Shown: positions 1 through 6,416, counted from the stretch's first letter. The stretch is DNA of 11,484 nt from JBOGED01 sp050743625 (GCA_050743625.1 JBOGED010000428.1:1-11484); one strand, 5' to 3'. Notes: generated by a model not told the origin, from the sequence alone. Numbers and translations are program-made.

Positions 1-287
1 GCGCAGGTCAGGCCGTAGCGACCGCTGCCGAACGCGGGGCCGGCGACGAGCAGCTCGGCGCCCGCCCCACGGGCCAGGTCCAGCAGCTCGCCCGCGGTGG
101 CGGGGGTCGAGGCGGCGTGATCGTCGCCGCAGACCAGGGTCACCACGATCTCGTGGTCGCCTCCCAGCAACTGCTGCAGCAGGCGCCCCGGCCCCACCGG
201 GCCGTCGAGCGCCCGCGGCCCGACGTGCGCGGCCTCGTCGCCGCCGAGGCCGGCGTAGAACTGGTTGAGATAGTGCACGACGCGCAT
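1..287 (-). CDS. GrdB-like glycine/sarcosine/betaine reductase component B subunit, N-terminal part
   Basis: Partial gene; the window holds the first 95 codons and the 3' part lies beyond base 1. The protein starts MRVVHYLNQFYAGLGGDEAA and continues with GPVGPGRLLQQLL, VTLVCGDDH and LLVAGPAFGSGRYGL, all recognisable in the N-terminal half of the selenoprotein B (GrdB/GrdF/GrdH) family of Stickland-type reductases. Its ATG shares one base with the stop codon of the upstream GrdE-like gene (TGATG), so the two are translationally coupled and probably form one complex. The anaerobic enzymes carry a selenocysteine far downstream, outside this window, so I cannot tell whether this copy is a true reductase or a selenium-free actinobacterial paralogue of unknown substrate. 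Family assignment is firm; substrate is not. Confidence 0.8.
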   Translation of the reverse strand, partial: MRVVHYLNQFYAGLGGDEAAHVGPRALDGPVGPGRLLQQLLGGDHEIVVTLVCGDDHAASTPATAGELLDLARGAGAELLVAGPAFGSGRYGLTC

Positions 288-1549
288 CAGGCAGCCACCT
301 CGCGGCAGGTCAGGCGCCCCCAGCCCAACGAGCTCAGGGCGCTAAGGATGGCGGCGACCGGGACCTCCAGCTCCGCGGTGGCATCGGCGCCCGCGATGGC
401 CAGGCGCTCGCCTCCCACCGCTCGGTCGACCCTTGGCAGCCGCAGCCGTTGATCGTAGTTGCCGGTGCTGATCGTCGCGCCGCGGCGAGGGCCCGCGACC
501 AGCGGGGGACCGGTGCCGTCCGGCCCGGACATCTCCGCGAACAGGCCGACGGCCGGGATCCCCCTCGCCTCCAACGCGTCGATCTTCAGGGAGAGGTCGT
601 TGTCGGCGTTCCCGGCGCCCTCCTTGGTCACGATGACCGCGTCGAAGCCCGCGGCTCGGCACAGCCAGGCAGCGTGAGCCGAGGCGTGCTCCTTGGCCGC
701 CTGGTCGACCGGCTCCGGGGACAGCACGAGCCCAGCGAAGCGGAGATCGACACCGTCGCGGGCGCGTAGCTCGGCGATCACCGGGTGGTTCTGGTGCAGG
801 TAGGTGGGATTGCGCAGCGCGGGATGGCCGTACTGCCCGCTGACCACCGCCCCGTCTTCCAGCTCGGCCGGGTCGAACAGGGTCGGCAGGCAGCCCGCCA
901 GGCTACGCCCGTACACGAACACGTCCTTGAACGCGCCTTGGGTCTGCAGGTTGGTGATCACGCCAACTCTGGGCAGGCCGTCGCGGTCGGCGGTCGGCGG
1001 CGGCAGGTCGGCCAGGTCCTCGACCGCGTCGGGTGGCGCGTCGACGGCGGCGTCCGCGAGGCGGGCGGCGAGGCGGAGCAGCCCCCGGCGCACGGCCTCG
1101 TCCACATCCTGGAACGACGCGTCACGCGCCCGGTCGAACTCGACCACCACGTTGTGCGTACCGGCGAAGGGCGACAGGTCCGCGCCCGGGCCTGACATGT
1201 CGACCATGCCCTCTTGATTGCGCGGAAGGTAGCCGGCGGCGAGCACAGCGGCGCCGCGCAGCACGTGGGTGTCGAGCGTGCGCTGGCGGTTGGCGGGAGC
1301 GAGCATGCCTGGGAAGATCCCCCCGCCGCCCGGTCCCTTCGTGCGGGGCTCGACCACGTCGAGCGGCGCGATGATCCGCACCCGCTCTCCCGGTGATGCG
1401 ATGTGGGCGCGCACCGCCGCCAGCGCCGGGCCCGCGAACGCGTCCGACACGGCGTCCGGGCTTACGACGAGCTCGCCGCGCCCGTAACGGACCGCCTCGC
1501 CAAGCTCGACCGCGTGGACCTGATGCACGATGCGCCGGAGCGCAGGCAC
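287..1549 (-). CDS. GrdE-like glycine/sarcosine/betaine reductase component B alpha/beta protein
   Basis: Protein of 420 residues starting at GTG 1549, with AGGAG at 1557-1561 seven bases upstream. The second half matches GrdE-type proproteins: LQTQGAFKDVFVYGRS (about 201-216), PTYLHQNHPVI (248-258), KEGAGNADND and a C-terminal ALSSLGWGRLT. In anaerobic GrdE the proprotein is cleaved at an Asn-Cys bond to form a pyruvoyl group; the equivalent stretch here reads SGQYGHPALRNPT (237-249), with no cysteine, so self-cleavage and Schiff-base chemistry are unlikely. That comparison is from memory of the family. The protein therefore probably stays as one chain and does something other than classical glycine reduction. 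It is followed with a 1-nt overlap by the GrdB-like gene. It lies 154 nt downstream of the lasso operon in the same direction, but its own strong RBS and the gap leave co-transcription open. Confidence 0.8.
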   Translation of the reverse strand: MPALRRIVHQVHAVELGEAVRYGRGELVVSPDAVSDAFAGPALAAVRAHIASPGERVRIIAPLDVVEPRTKGPGGGGIFPGMLAPANRQRTLDTHVLRGAAVLAAGYLPRNQEGMVDMSGPGADLSPFAGTHNVVVEFDRARDASFQDVDEAVRRGLLRLAARLADAAVDAPPDAVEDLADLPPPTADRDGLPRVGVITNLQTQGAFKDVFVYGRSLAGCLPTLFDPAELEDGAVVSGQYGHPALRNPTYLHQNHPVIAELRARDGVDLRFAGLVLSPEPVDQAAKEHASAHAAWLCRAAGFDAVIVTKEGAGNADNDLSLKIDALEARGIPAVGLFAEMSGPDGTGPPLVAGPRRGATISTGNYDQRLRLPRVDRAVGGERLAIAGADATAELEVPVAAILSALSSLGWGRLTCREVAA

Positions 1550-1703
1550 GGCTCAACTCCTCTCGGCCTGCGCGGCGCGTCCCCGGGCAGGCGCGACCGC
1601 GCGCCTCTAAGCGTAGGCACATGCTTGACAATGCGCACCGACGTTCACCCGCTCCACGACGAGCCGGGCCAGGTGCTTCCCTGCGCTCGCACCGCCGTCG
1701 ACA

Positions 1704-2189
1704 TCATCCTCTCGTTGTTCCCAACTCCGACTTTGGGCCGCATGCGCTCCGAAGTCGGAGTGAAAGGAGTCGGCGCAGATCGGGGGGGATGGTAATGATC
1801 GGGCGGTAGTAGTTGGCGGGGTGGGGTTCGTCTACGGGTTCACCGTCGACCTCGACCCAAGCGTGGGCGACGAAGGGAGCGGTGCGGACGCCGGTGCACC
1901 AGGTGGGCCAAACGCCACGAAGGCGGCACAGCAGCGTCGTCGCCAACGCGCGTTGGAGACAGCCCTCGCCAGCACAGAGCACGCTGGCGGCAACGACCGC
2001 ATCTCGCGCGGCGCTGGTCTGCTGGTAGGTGGCTGGCATGGCGCCGCGGCGCAGCACGGTGAGGACGCCGCGGATGCGTCGGGGCGGCAGCTGGGCGAGC
2101 ACGCGAGCTGCCCCCACCGCGACCAGCGCGGCAGGGCGGTGCCGGAGGCGCAATCGCACGCCGCGCTCCACGATCCGCAGGCTGCTCAT
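1704..2189 (-). CDS. Lasso peptide leader peptidase, transglutaminase-like cysteine protease (B2)
   Basis: Protein of 161 residues that cleaves the leader from the lasso precursor, acting with the neighbouring B1 protein. It belongs to the McjB C-terminal, transglutaminase-like family. The expected catalytic elements are visible: Cys77 in GEGCLQRALA, His109 in FVAHAWVEVDG, and a downstream acidic residue, Asp120 (or Asp115), in EPVDEPHP. The length suits a stand-alone B2 of actinobacteria, where the B protein is split in two. Its ATG overlaps the B1 stop codon by 4 nt (ATGA), so translation is coupled. The last 20 or so residues, after NYYRPIITIPP, look unlike the family and are encoded across a strong hairpin (1724-1761); the tail may be non-essential read-through. 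Assignment is supported both by motif and by position in an A-C-B1-B2 operon. Confidence 0.9.
   Translation of the reverse strand: MSSLRIVERGVRLRLRHRPAALVAVGAARVLAQLPPRRIRGVLTVLRRGAMPATYQQTSAARDAVVAASVLCAGEGCLQRALATTLLCRLRGVWPTWCTGVRTAPFVAHAWVEVDGEPVDEPHPANYYRPIITIPPDLRRLLSLRLRSACGPKSELGTTRG
1724..1761 (-). terminator. Strong hairpin at the 3' end of the lasso operon (possible terminator or processing site)
   Basis: ACTCCGACTT (1724-1733) and AAGTCGGAGT (1752-1761) form a perfect 10-bp inverted repeat. The pairing can extend inward by about four further pairs, including G-U wobbles, leaving a loop of about 10 nt that contains GCATGC. It sits inside the last codons of the leader peptidase gene, 20 nt before the stop, and no T-tract follows on the minus strand. 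It could end or stabilise the lasso transcript, or be a protein-binding palindrome. Structure is seen; function is inferred. Confidence 0.4.
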
Positions 2190-2443
2190 AAGGTCACCAG
2201 CCCCACGGTGCGCAGATGTTCGAGGAGGGCATCCACATCGGTGGCCGCTTGCTCGGCAGTGACCGCGTACCGGTTGGCCAGCGTCTCAGCCGCGTCTTGG
2301 GGACTCGCACCCTCGAGTAAGTGGCGTAGGACGAGGGTACCGGTCCAGTTGAGCTGCCAGTAGCGGCCGGCGCGCTCGTCGAGTAGCACCAGACCGCCGT
2401 CGGTGTCGGTGGTGGATACGTGCTGACGCAGGCGCAGCATCAT
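2186..2443 (-). CDS. Lasso peptide B1 protein, PqqD-like RiPP recognition element
   Basis: Protein of 85 residues starting MMLRLRQHVS; the stretch LVLLDERAGRYWQLNWTGTL followed by DAAETLANRYAV and a C-terminal helix ending in LLEHLRTVGLV is the standard PqqD/RRE fold that binds the precursor leader and delivers it to the B2 protease. The start at 2443 is chosen because its ATG overlaps the stop of the cyclase gene (ATGA, 4 nt) and a GGAG motif lies seven bases upstream; the open frame runs much further upstream but only as an out-of-frame shadow of the cyclase gene. Its stop codon in turn overlaps the B2 start by 4 nt. The size, the conserved Leu-Asp-x5-Tyr-Trp-x-Leu-Asn pattern and its neighbours make the call secure. 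The likely ligand is the YEPPMLVEAGTF region of the precursor at 4312-4443. Confidence 0.92.
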   Translation of the reverse strand: MMLRLRQHVSTTDTDGGLVLLDERAGRYWQLNWTGTLVLRHLLEGASPQDAAETLANRYAVTAEQAATDVDALLEHLRTVGLVTL

Positions 2444-4311
2444 CGGGATGCTCCGGTGTGAAAGCCGGAGGCGGAGGCGGTCAGGGACTGGGCGCGCAAC
2501 CACGCCTCGCAGCCCAAGGTCGCCTCCAACGCGGGGAGGGACAGGGTCGGCGGATGCATCCCGAGGCAGGCCGCTCGCAAGGCGCCCGCGTCGACCAGGC
2601 CGAGCCGCGCCAATACCGAGTCGTCGCACAGTGCGGCCAGATCGGCCCGGTGGCGGCGCAACCCCGCGTGCACGTCGGCTCCGAACCCACCCTTGGTTGT
2701 GCGTTGCAGCACCGCGGCCGGAACGACGTCGCGTAGTGCCTCGACGAGCAGCGGCTTGTACCGCCACGGGGTGGTGCGCTCGTGCAGGCGTACCGCCAGA
2801 CACGCCTCGACCACCCGATCGTCGAAGTAGGGCAGCGCCATCGGTAGCCCGGCGCGAGCCATGATCTGGGCGAGGTGCCGCGCGACGGAGGCGCCGAAGC
2901 GCACCATCTGCAGGGCGGCGTGCTGGCCGCGGGTAGGCGCCAGAGGCTCGGCGGTGGCCGCCGCTTGGCGCAGCAGGCTCGCGGCTGCGCCGGCCGCGTT
3001 CACGGTGGCCCATGGCGGGAGCCGCAGAGCGGGTCCCCAGCCCAGATCTGGCGTACGTGGCGACGGCGGGGCAACGTTGAGCTTGTCGGCGTTGGCGGCC
3101 AGCCACTCCGCATAGGTGCGGCGATCGGCCAATGCCCGCAACGTGGCCGGTAGCGGCCAACGGCTCCAAGCGCGGTGGCCCTGTAGGTGGCTGGCGGCGA
3201 TGCGGGGATGGGCCCAAGCGGTCGTGTGCAGGCAGGGGTCAGGTGGAGCTTGCAGCACCTCGTCCCCACCATGACCCGCAAGATGCAGCCGGGATCCGCA
3301 TCCGACGAGAAGTCGAGCGATATGGGTATCCCGGGCATTGATACGCACTCTGGCCAGCGGGCTGTCCTGCCCGTCACCGGCTTGGTTCAGGTCCTCATAC
3401 ATCGCCGGGAGCTCGTGCGGGTGGAACACGAGGTGCTCCACGCCATCCAATGCACTCGCGGCGGGCCGGGCCCAGCGCAGGTCGTCGTTGCCCGGGTCAG
3501 CTCCGCCCACGGTCACTGCGATGACTCGAGCGGTCGACCGTGCGGCCAGGAGACACAGCGGAGTCGAGTCCAGGCCTCCAGACAGGTCAGCGCTGATCGT
3601 CCCGCCCGCGCGGGTACGTGCAGCGACCGCGGCACAGAGCGCCTCTCGCACGATGGGCGCGCCCTCGACTAGGGGTAAGGACGGCTCCGGTGGGCTCCAC
3701 CACTGCACCACCCGATCGGTCCCATCCGGATTGATGAGCAGGTAGCATCCGTCCGTCACCGCCCGCACGCCGTGCCAGCCGATCCAATCGGCCAGCGGGT
3801 GAGGCACCAGCGGATACATCAGGCGGGTGGCCAACCACCGTTCGTCCACCGCAGCGCCGGCCAGGTCAGCGAGGATGTCCGCCCGGTCCGCGGCCACCGT
3901 CACACCCGCTATCCGGGCGCGAAATACCCGCCGGAGACCGGACACGCTTCCCTGAACACGAGCCTTTCCCTCTATGGCAGCCAGCAGATGGAAGCTTCCC
4001 GGGAGCCTGGCCGCCAGCCGATCCAGATCATGCGCCGTGCGCGCATGGCTGGCTGCGGCTGACAGCACGGTGGCGGTGACCGGGCAACACCCGAGCACCG
4101 CCACCTGAACCTCTCCGACGCGTGCCAGCACGAGCTCGCTTTCCGCCCAGCGGCCTATCAGCCAAGGCCGTCCCGATGCGTGCGTCACGACCTGCGGCGG
4201 CGGCGAACGCCTGTACAGCACCTGGGCCACGCCAAGCGCCGCGTCGCGGTCCGCAAGGACTACAAACCATCCCTGGTCGCCTCCAGGCATGTGGAGAGAA
4301 CGCACCGCCAC
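2440..4311 (-). CDS. Lasso peptide isopeptide-forming cyclase, asparagine synthetase-like (C)
   Basis: Protein of 623 residues, of asparagine synthase B type. In lasso pathways this enzyme uses ATP to adenylate the Asp/Glu side chain and closes the ring with the core N-terminus. The PP-loop ATP site is DLSGGLDST (242-250); further synthetase motifs are HLAGHGGDEVL (343-353), ALPYFDDRVVEACLA (492-506) and TTKGGFGADVHAGLR (538-552). The N-terminal third is glutaminase-like but starts without the catalytic Cys2, as expected for lasso cyclases, which need no ammonia. The most upstream start, GTG 4311, follows the precursor stop directly (TGAGTG) with no convincing Shine-Dalgarno site; an in-frame ATG at 4290 (MPGGDQGW) is an alternative. 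Expression probably depends on translation of the precursor. The stop overlaps the B1 start by 4 nt. Confidence 0.93.
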   Translation of the reverse strand: MAVRSLHMPGGDQGWFVVLADRDAALGVAQVLYRRSPPPQVVTHASGRPWLIGRWAESELVLARVGEVQVAVLGCCPVTATVLSAAASHARTAHDLDRLAARLPGSFHLLAAIEGKARVQGSVSGLRRVFRARIAGVTVAADRADILADLAGAAVDERWLATRLMYPLVPHPLADWIGWHGVRAVTDGCYLLINPDGTDRVVQWWSPPEPSLPLVEGAPIVREALCAAVAARTRAGGTISADLSGGLDSTPLCLLAARSTARVIAVTVGGADPGNDDLRWARPAASALDGVEHLVFHPHELPAMYEDLNQAGDGQDSPLARVRINARDTHIARLLVGCGSRLHLAGHGGDEVLQAPPDPCLHTTAWAHPRIAASHLQGHRAWSRWPLPATLRALADRRTYAEWLAANADKLNVAPPSPRTPDLGWGPALRLPPWATVNAAGAAASLLRQAAATAEPLAPTRGQHAALQMVRFGASVARHLAQIMARAGLPMALPYFDDRVVEACLAVRLHERTTPWRYKPLLVEALRDVVPAAVLQRTTKGGFGADVHAGLRRHRADLAALCDDSVLARLGLVDAGALRAACLGMHPPTLSLPALEATLGCEAWLRAQSLTASASGFHTGASR

Positions 4312-4443
4312 TCAACAGTTCTGCATAAATATGGAGAACTCAGGCTGCGCACCGCCGCAGTCGCGGGTCAGTTCAGCAAAGGTTCCAGCCTCAACCAGCA
4401 TCGGAGGCTCGTACCCCTGTAGCTCTTCGATCTCAACGTCCAT
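4312..4443 (-). CDS. Lasso peptide precursor (A), predicted core DCGGAQPEFSIFMQNC
   Basis: Protein of 43 residues. The leader carries the full actinobacterial motif Y-x2-P-x-L-x3-G-x-F as YEPPMLVEAGTF (11-22), ending with Thr26 at the penultimate leader position, so the core should begin at Asp28. The only acidic residue at a suitable distance is Glu35, giving an eight-residue ring (Asp1 amine to Glu8 side chain) and an eight-residue tail FSIFMQNC. Cys2 in the ring and Cys16 at the end could form a ring-tail disulfide as in class III lasso peptides. The ATG at 4443 has AAAGGGG eight bases upstream; an in-frame GTG at 4464 is less likely. It is the first gene of the operon, directly followed by the cyclase. 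A Cys29 core start with a seven-residue ring is possible but breaks the Thr(-2) rule. Confidence 0.9.
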   Translation of the reverse strand: MDVEIEELQGYEPPMLVEAGTFAELTRDCGGAQPEFSIFMQNC

Positions 4444-4482
4444 CTCTGCATCCCCTTTCTTCACGGACCCAGGTTCGACACG

Positions 4483-4501
4483 GGCAGCTGAGCCGGCTGC
4501 C
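4483..4501 (-). promoter_or_regulatory. Short inverted repeat in the lasso operon leader region
   Basis: GGCAGC (4483-4488) and GCTGCC (4496-4501) are perfectly complementary around a 7-nt spacer, 39-58 nt upstream of the precursor ATG. If the transcript starts upstream of it, it would fold as a 5' UTR hairpin; otherwise it may be an operator half-site pair. No clear -10 hexamer (TAnnnT) was found between this repeat and the CTGG repeats. Function unknown. Confidence 0.3.
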
Positions 4502-4541
4502 TCGCGGATGTGGGTGGAGACGAGAAGCGTGGTCCACGGCA

Positions 4542-4585
4542 CTGGTAAAGTGCTGGCAAGTCGCTGGAAAAGGGCTGGAAGCGCG
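4542..4585 (+). promoter_or_regulatory. Four tandem 11-bp repeats, candidate SARP operator
   Basis: Reading the plus strand, CTGGTAAAGTG, CTGGCAAGTCG, CTGGAAAAGGG and CTGGAAGCGCG follow each other with no gap, starting at 4542, 4553, 4564 and 4575. The conserved part is CTGGnAA, with variable filler; on the minus strand it reads TTnCCAG. SARP proteins bind short direct repeats spaced 11 bp apart, one helical turn, near the -35 region of target promoters. The array lies 98 nt upstream of the lasso precursor ATG and 49 nt upstream of the SARP ATG, so it could control either promoter or both. No recognisable -10 hexamer sits at the classical distance on either strand. The repeats are directly visible; the binding protein is inferred from the adjacent gene. 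Confidence 0.7.
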
Positions 4586-4601
4586 CGTTGTCGGCCCTGC
4601 T

Positions 4602-4617
4602 GAGGCTCACGAGCCTC
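4602..4617 (+). promoter_or_regulatory. Small hairpin in the leader of the SARP gene
   Basis: GAGGCT (4602-4607), loop CACG, AGCCTC (4612-4617): a perfect 6-bp stem ending six bases before the GGGGG run (4624-4628) that is the only ribosome-binding-like motif ahead of the SARP ATG at 4635. It could modulate translation start or be a palindromic binding site. Could equally be chance in GC-rich DNA. Confidence 0.3.
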
Positions 4618-4634
4618 GAGTACGGGGGCAGCAC

Positions 4635-6416
4635 ATGCAGTTTGGAATCCTCGGGCCGCTCGAGGTATTGGACGCCCACGGCCAGCCGCTCGTGCTCGGC
4701 GGCCCCAAGCCACGGGCGCTGCTGGCCATCCTGCTCGTGCACGCCAACCAAGTCGTCTCCGGCGATCGGCTCATCGACGAGCTGTGGGGCGCCCAACCGC
4801 CTCCGACCGCGACCAACCTCCTACAGGGCTACATCTCAAAGCTGCGTCAGGCGCTGCACACGGGGGTCGATGGAGTAGGCGGGCACGTGCTCATCACGCG
4901 CCCGCCTGGCTACCTGCTCCAGGTGGAGGCAGGCCAGCTCGACCTGTACCGCTTCGAAGCCTTGGTTGCCGACGCCAGGCAGGCACTGTCCGACGAGGCG
5001 TTCGACCGTGCTGCCAGCGGGTTGCGTGAAGCATTGTCGCTGTGGCGAGGCCCCGCGCTCGCTGATGCGACCCTTGGCCCGTCCGCCCAGGCCGCGGCCC
5101 TCCGGCTAGAAGAAGGCCGCCTCACCGCTATCGAGGAGCGCGTCGAGGCCGACCTTGCGTGTGGCCGGCATGTCGAGCTCGTCGGTGAGCTTGAAGGGCT
5201 GGCCGCGCAACAACCGCTGCGAGAGCGACTGCGTGGCCAGTTCATGCTCGCGCTGTACCGGTCCGGCCGCCAGGCCCAGGCATTGGCGACGTACCGGCAA
5301 GCTCGACAGGAGTTCGCCGATGAGCTTGGCATCGCCCCTGGCCTTGCGCTGCAGCGCTTGGAACAGGCCATATTGACCCACGATCCATCGATCCAATGGG
5401 AGAATGACACTGCGAGGCTTCCGGTCACGGTAACGAGCGAAGCGCATCGAAAGACACGCGATCGCGGCGACGGCTCCCGTCAAGGCGGCGCCGGGGGTGT
5501 CGGCGGTGTCAGGGTGGAACGTCCACCCGGCGCAGCCACGCCGCCAATGGCACGTCCACAGGAACCGGGGCGCCCAGGATCGAAGCCTGAGAGGCGATGG
5601 GGCTCAGGGTTGGATCGGCGCAAGGACCGCTGGCGCCTTGTCGCCGCCATCGGGCTCATGGTGGTCCTGATCGGTCTGCTCGCCGCCGCCGCGAGACGCC
5701 ACGGGTTCATGCCGCGCCAGCAAGCTGGTGTCGTGGTCGTCTACGACTTTGACCAAGGCATCGATGCCGGCACGCGAGGCAACCGTGTGATCGTCGATGC
5801 GACGGGACACGGTCATACTGGCGCGATCGTGTCCGCTCAGGTCAGTGACATTACGGTCATCGTCCGCAGCGGTGAGGACAAGGCCCTTCAGTTCCCCGCA
5901 CCATGCACCCCCAGCCCAACGGTCACCTGCCCGCTGGCGATCATCGAAAGCCCCAACGCCCCCGGCCTGAACCCCGGAACCCAAAACTTCAGCTACGGCG
6001 CAGACGTCTTGTTGCAACCCACGCAGATCAGCGCTGACTCGAACATTATGCAAAAGGGCGTTGCCAAGGGCGGTGGCAGCCAATGGAAGCTACGGATCGA
6101 GGATACCGCAGACGCGAAGCCGAGCTGCGTGGTAGTCGGTAAGGGATCCATAGCGATCTACAAGGCAATCTCCAACGTGAGCATAGCGGACGGCATCTGG
6201 CACAACCTTCGATGCGTCAAGTCCGCTACGACTCTGACCATCTACGTCGATTCGATCAACCAAGGTCAGGTAACTTTGCCTGCGGGGCTCGCCGTCGAAA
6301 ACGACAGCCCTATGCGCATGGGCGGCAAGAACGTCAGTCAGAACAACGATAATAACCAATTCTTCGGCGCCCTCGACAACGTGTACTTTCGCTTCGACGA
6401 GCTACCCCCCGCATAA
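4635..6416 (+). CDS. Membrane-anchored SARP regulator with extracellular LamG-like sensor domain
   Basis: Protein of 593 residues, likely regulator of the divergent lasso operon. Residues 1-95 are an OmpR-type winged helix (FGILGPLEV, GGPKPRALLAILLV, DELWG, LQGYISKLRQAL, RPPGYLL); 97-245 are the bacterial transcriptional activation domain (BTAD: DLYRFEALV, ALSLWRGPALAD, FMLALYRSGRQAQALATYRQAR, LGIAPG). A charged Gly/Pro/Arg linker (about 255-332) leads to one transmembrane helix, WRLVAAIGLMVVLIGLLAAA (333-352). The rest (about 365-593) opens VVVYDFDQG...DATGHGHTG and closes FFGALDNVYFRFDEL, typical of LamG/concanavalin-like folds, with four cysteines (424, 432, 498, 527). The layout predicts DNA binding inside and ligand binding outside, as in CadC/ToxR-type regulators. 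The LamG part is visibly more AT-rich in codon use than the SARP part, suggesting fusion. Start: ATG 4635 behind GGGGG. Confidence 0.88.
   Translation: MQFGILGPLEVLDAHGQPLVLGGPKPRALLAILLVHANQVVSGDRLIDELWGAQPPPTATNLLQGYISKLRQALHTGVDGVGGHVLITRPPGYLLQVEAGQLDLYRFEALVADARQALSDEAFDRAASGLREALSLWRGPALADATLGPSAQAAALRLEEGRLTAIEERVEADLACGRHVELVGELEGLAAQQPLRERLRGQFMLALYRSGRQAQALATYRQARQEFADELGIAPGLALQRLEQAILTHDPSIQWENDTARLPVTVTSEAHRKTRDRGDGSRQGGAGGVGGVRVERPPGAATPPMARPQEPGRPGSKPERRWGSGLDRRKDRWRLVAAIGLMVVLIGLLAAAARRHGFMPRQQAGVVVVYDFDQGIDAGTRGNRVIVDATGHGHTGAIVSAQVSDITVIVRSGEDKALQFPAPCTPSPTVTCPLAIIESPNAPGLNPGTQNFSYGADVLLQPTQISADSNIMQKGVAKGGGSQWKLRIEDTADAKPSCVVVGKGSIAIYKAISNVSIADGIWHNLRCVKSATTLTIYVDSINQGQVTLPAGLAVENDSPMRMGGKNVSQNNDNNQFFGALDNVYFRFDELPPA

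Noticed and set aside
1624..1629. TTGACA on the plus strand
   Set aside because: No -10 hexamer at suitable distance and no plus-strand gene downstream; probably chance.
2444..3217. Long upstream extension of the B1 reading frame
   Set aside because: It is antiphase shadow of the cyclase gene; the ATGA overlap and GGAG fix the B1 start at 2443.
4444..4464. In-frame GTG start at 4464 for the lasso precursor
   Set aside because: It would place the AAAGGGG ribosome binding site inside the coding region and leaves no RBS of its own; ATG 4443 fits family leader length.
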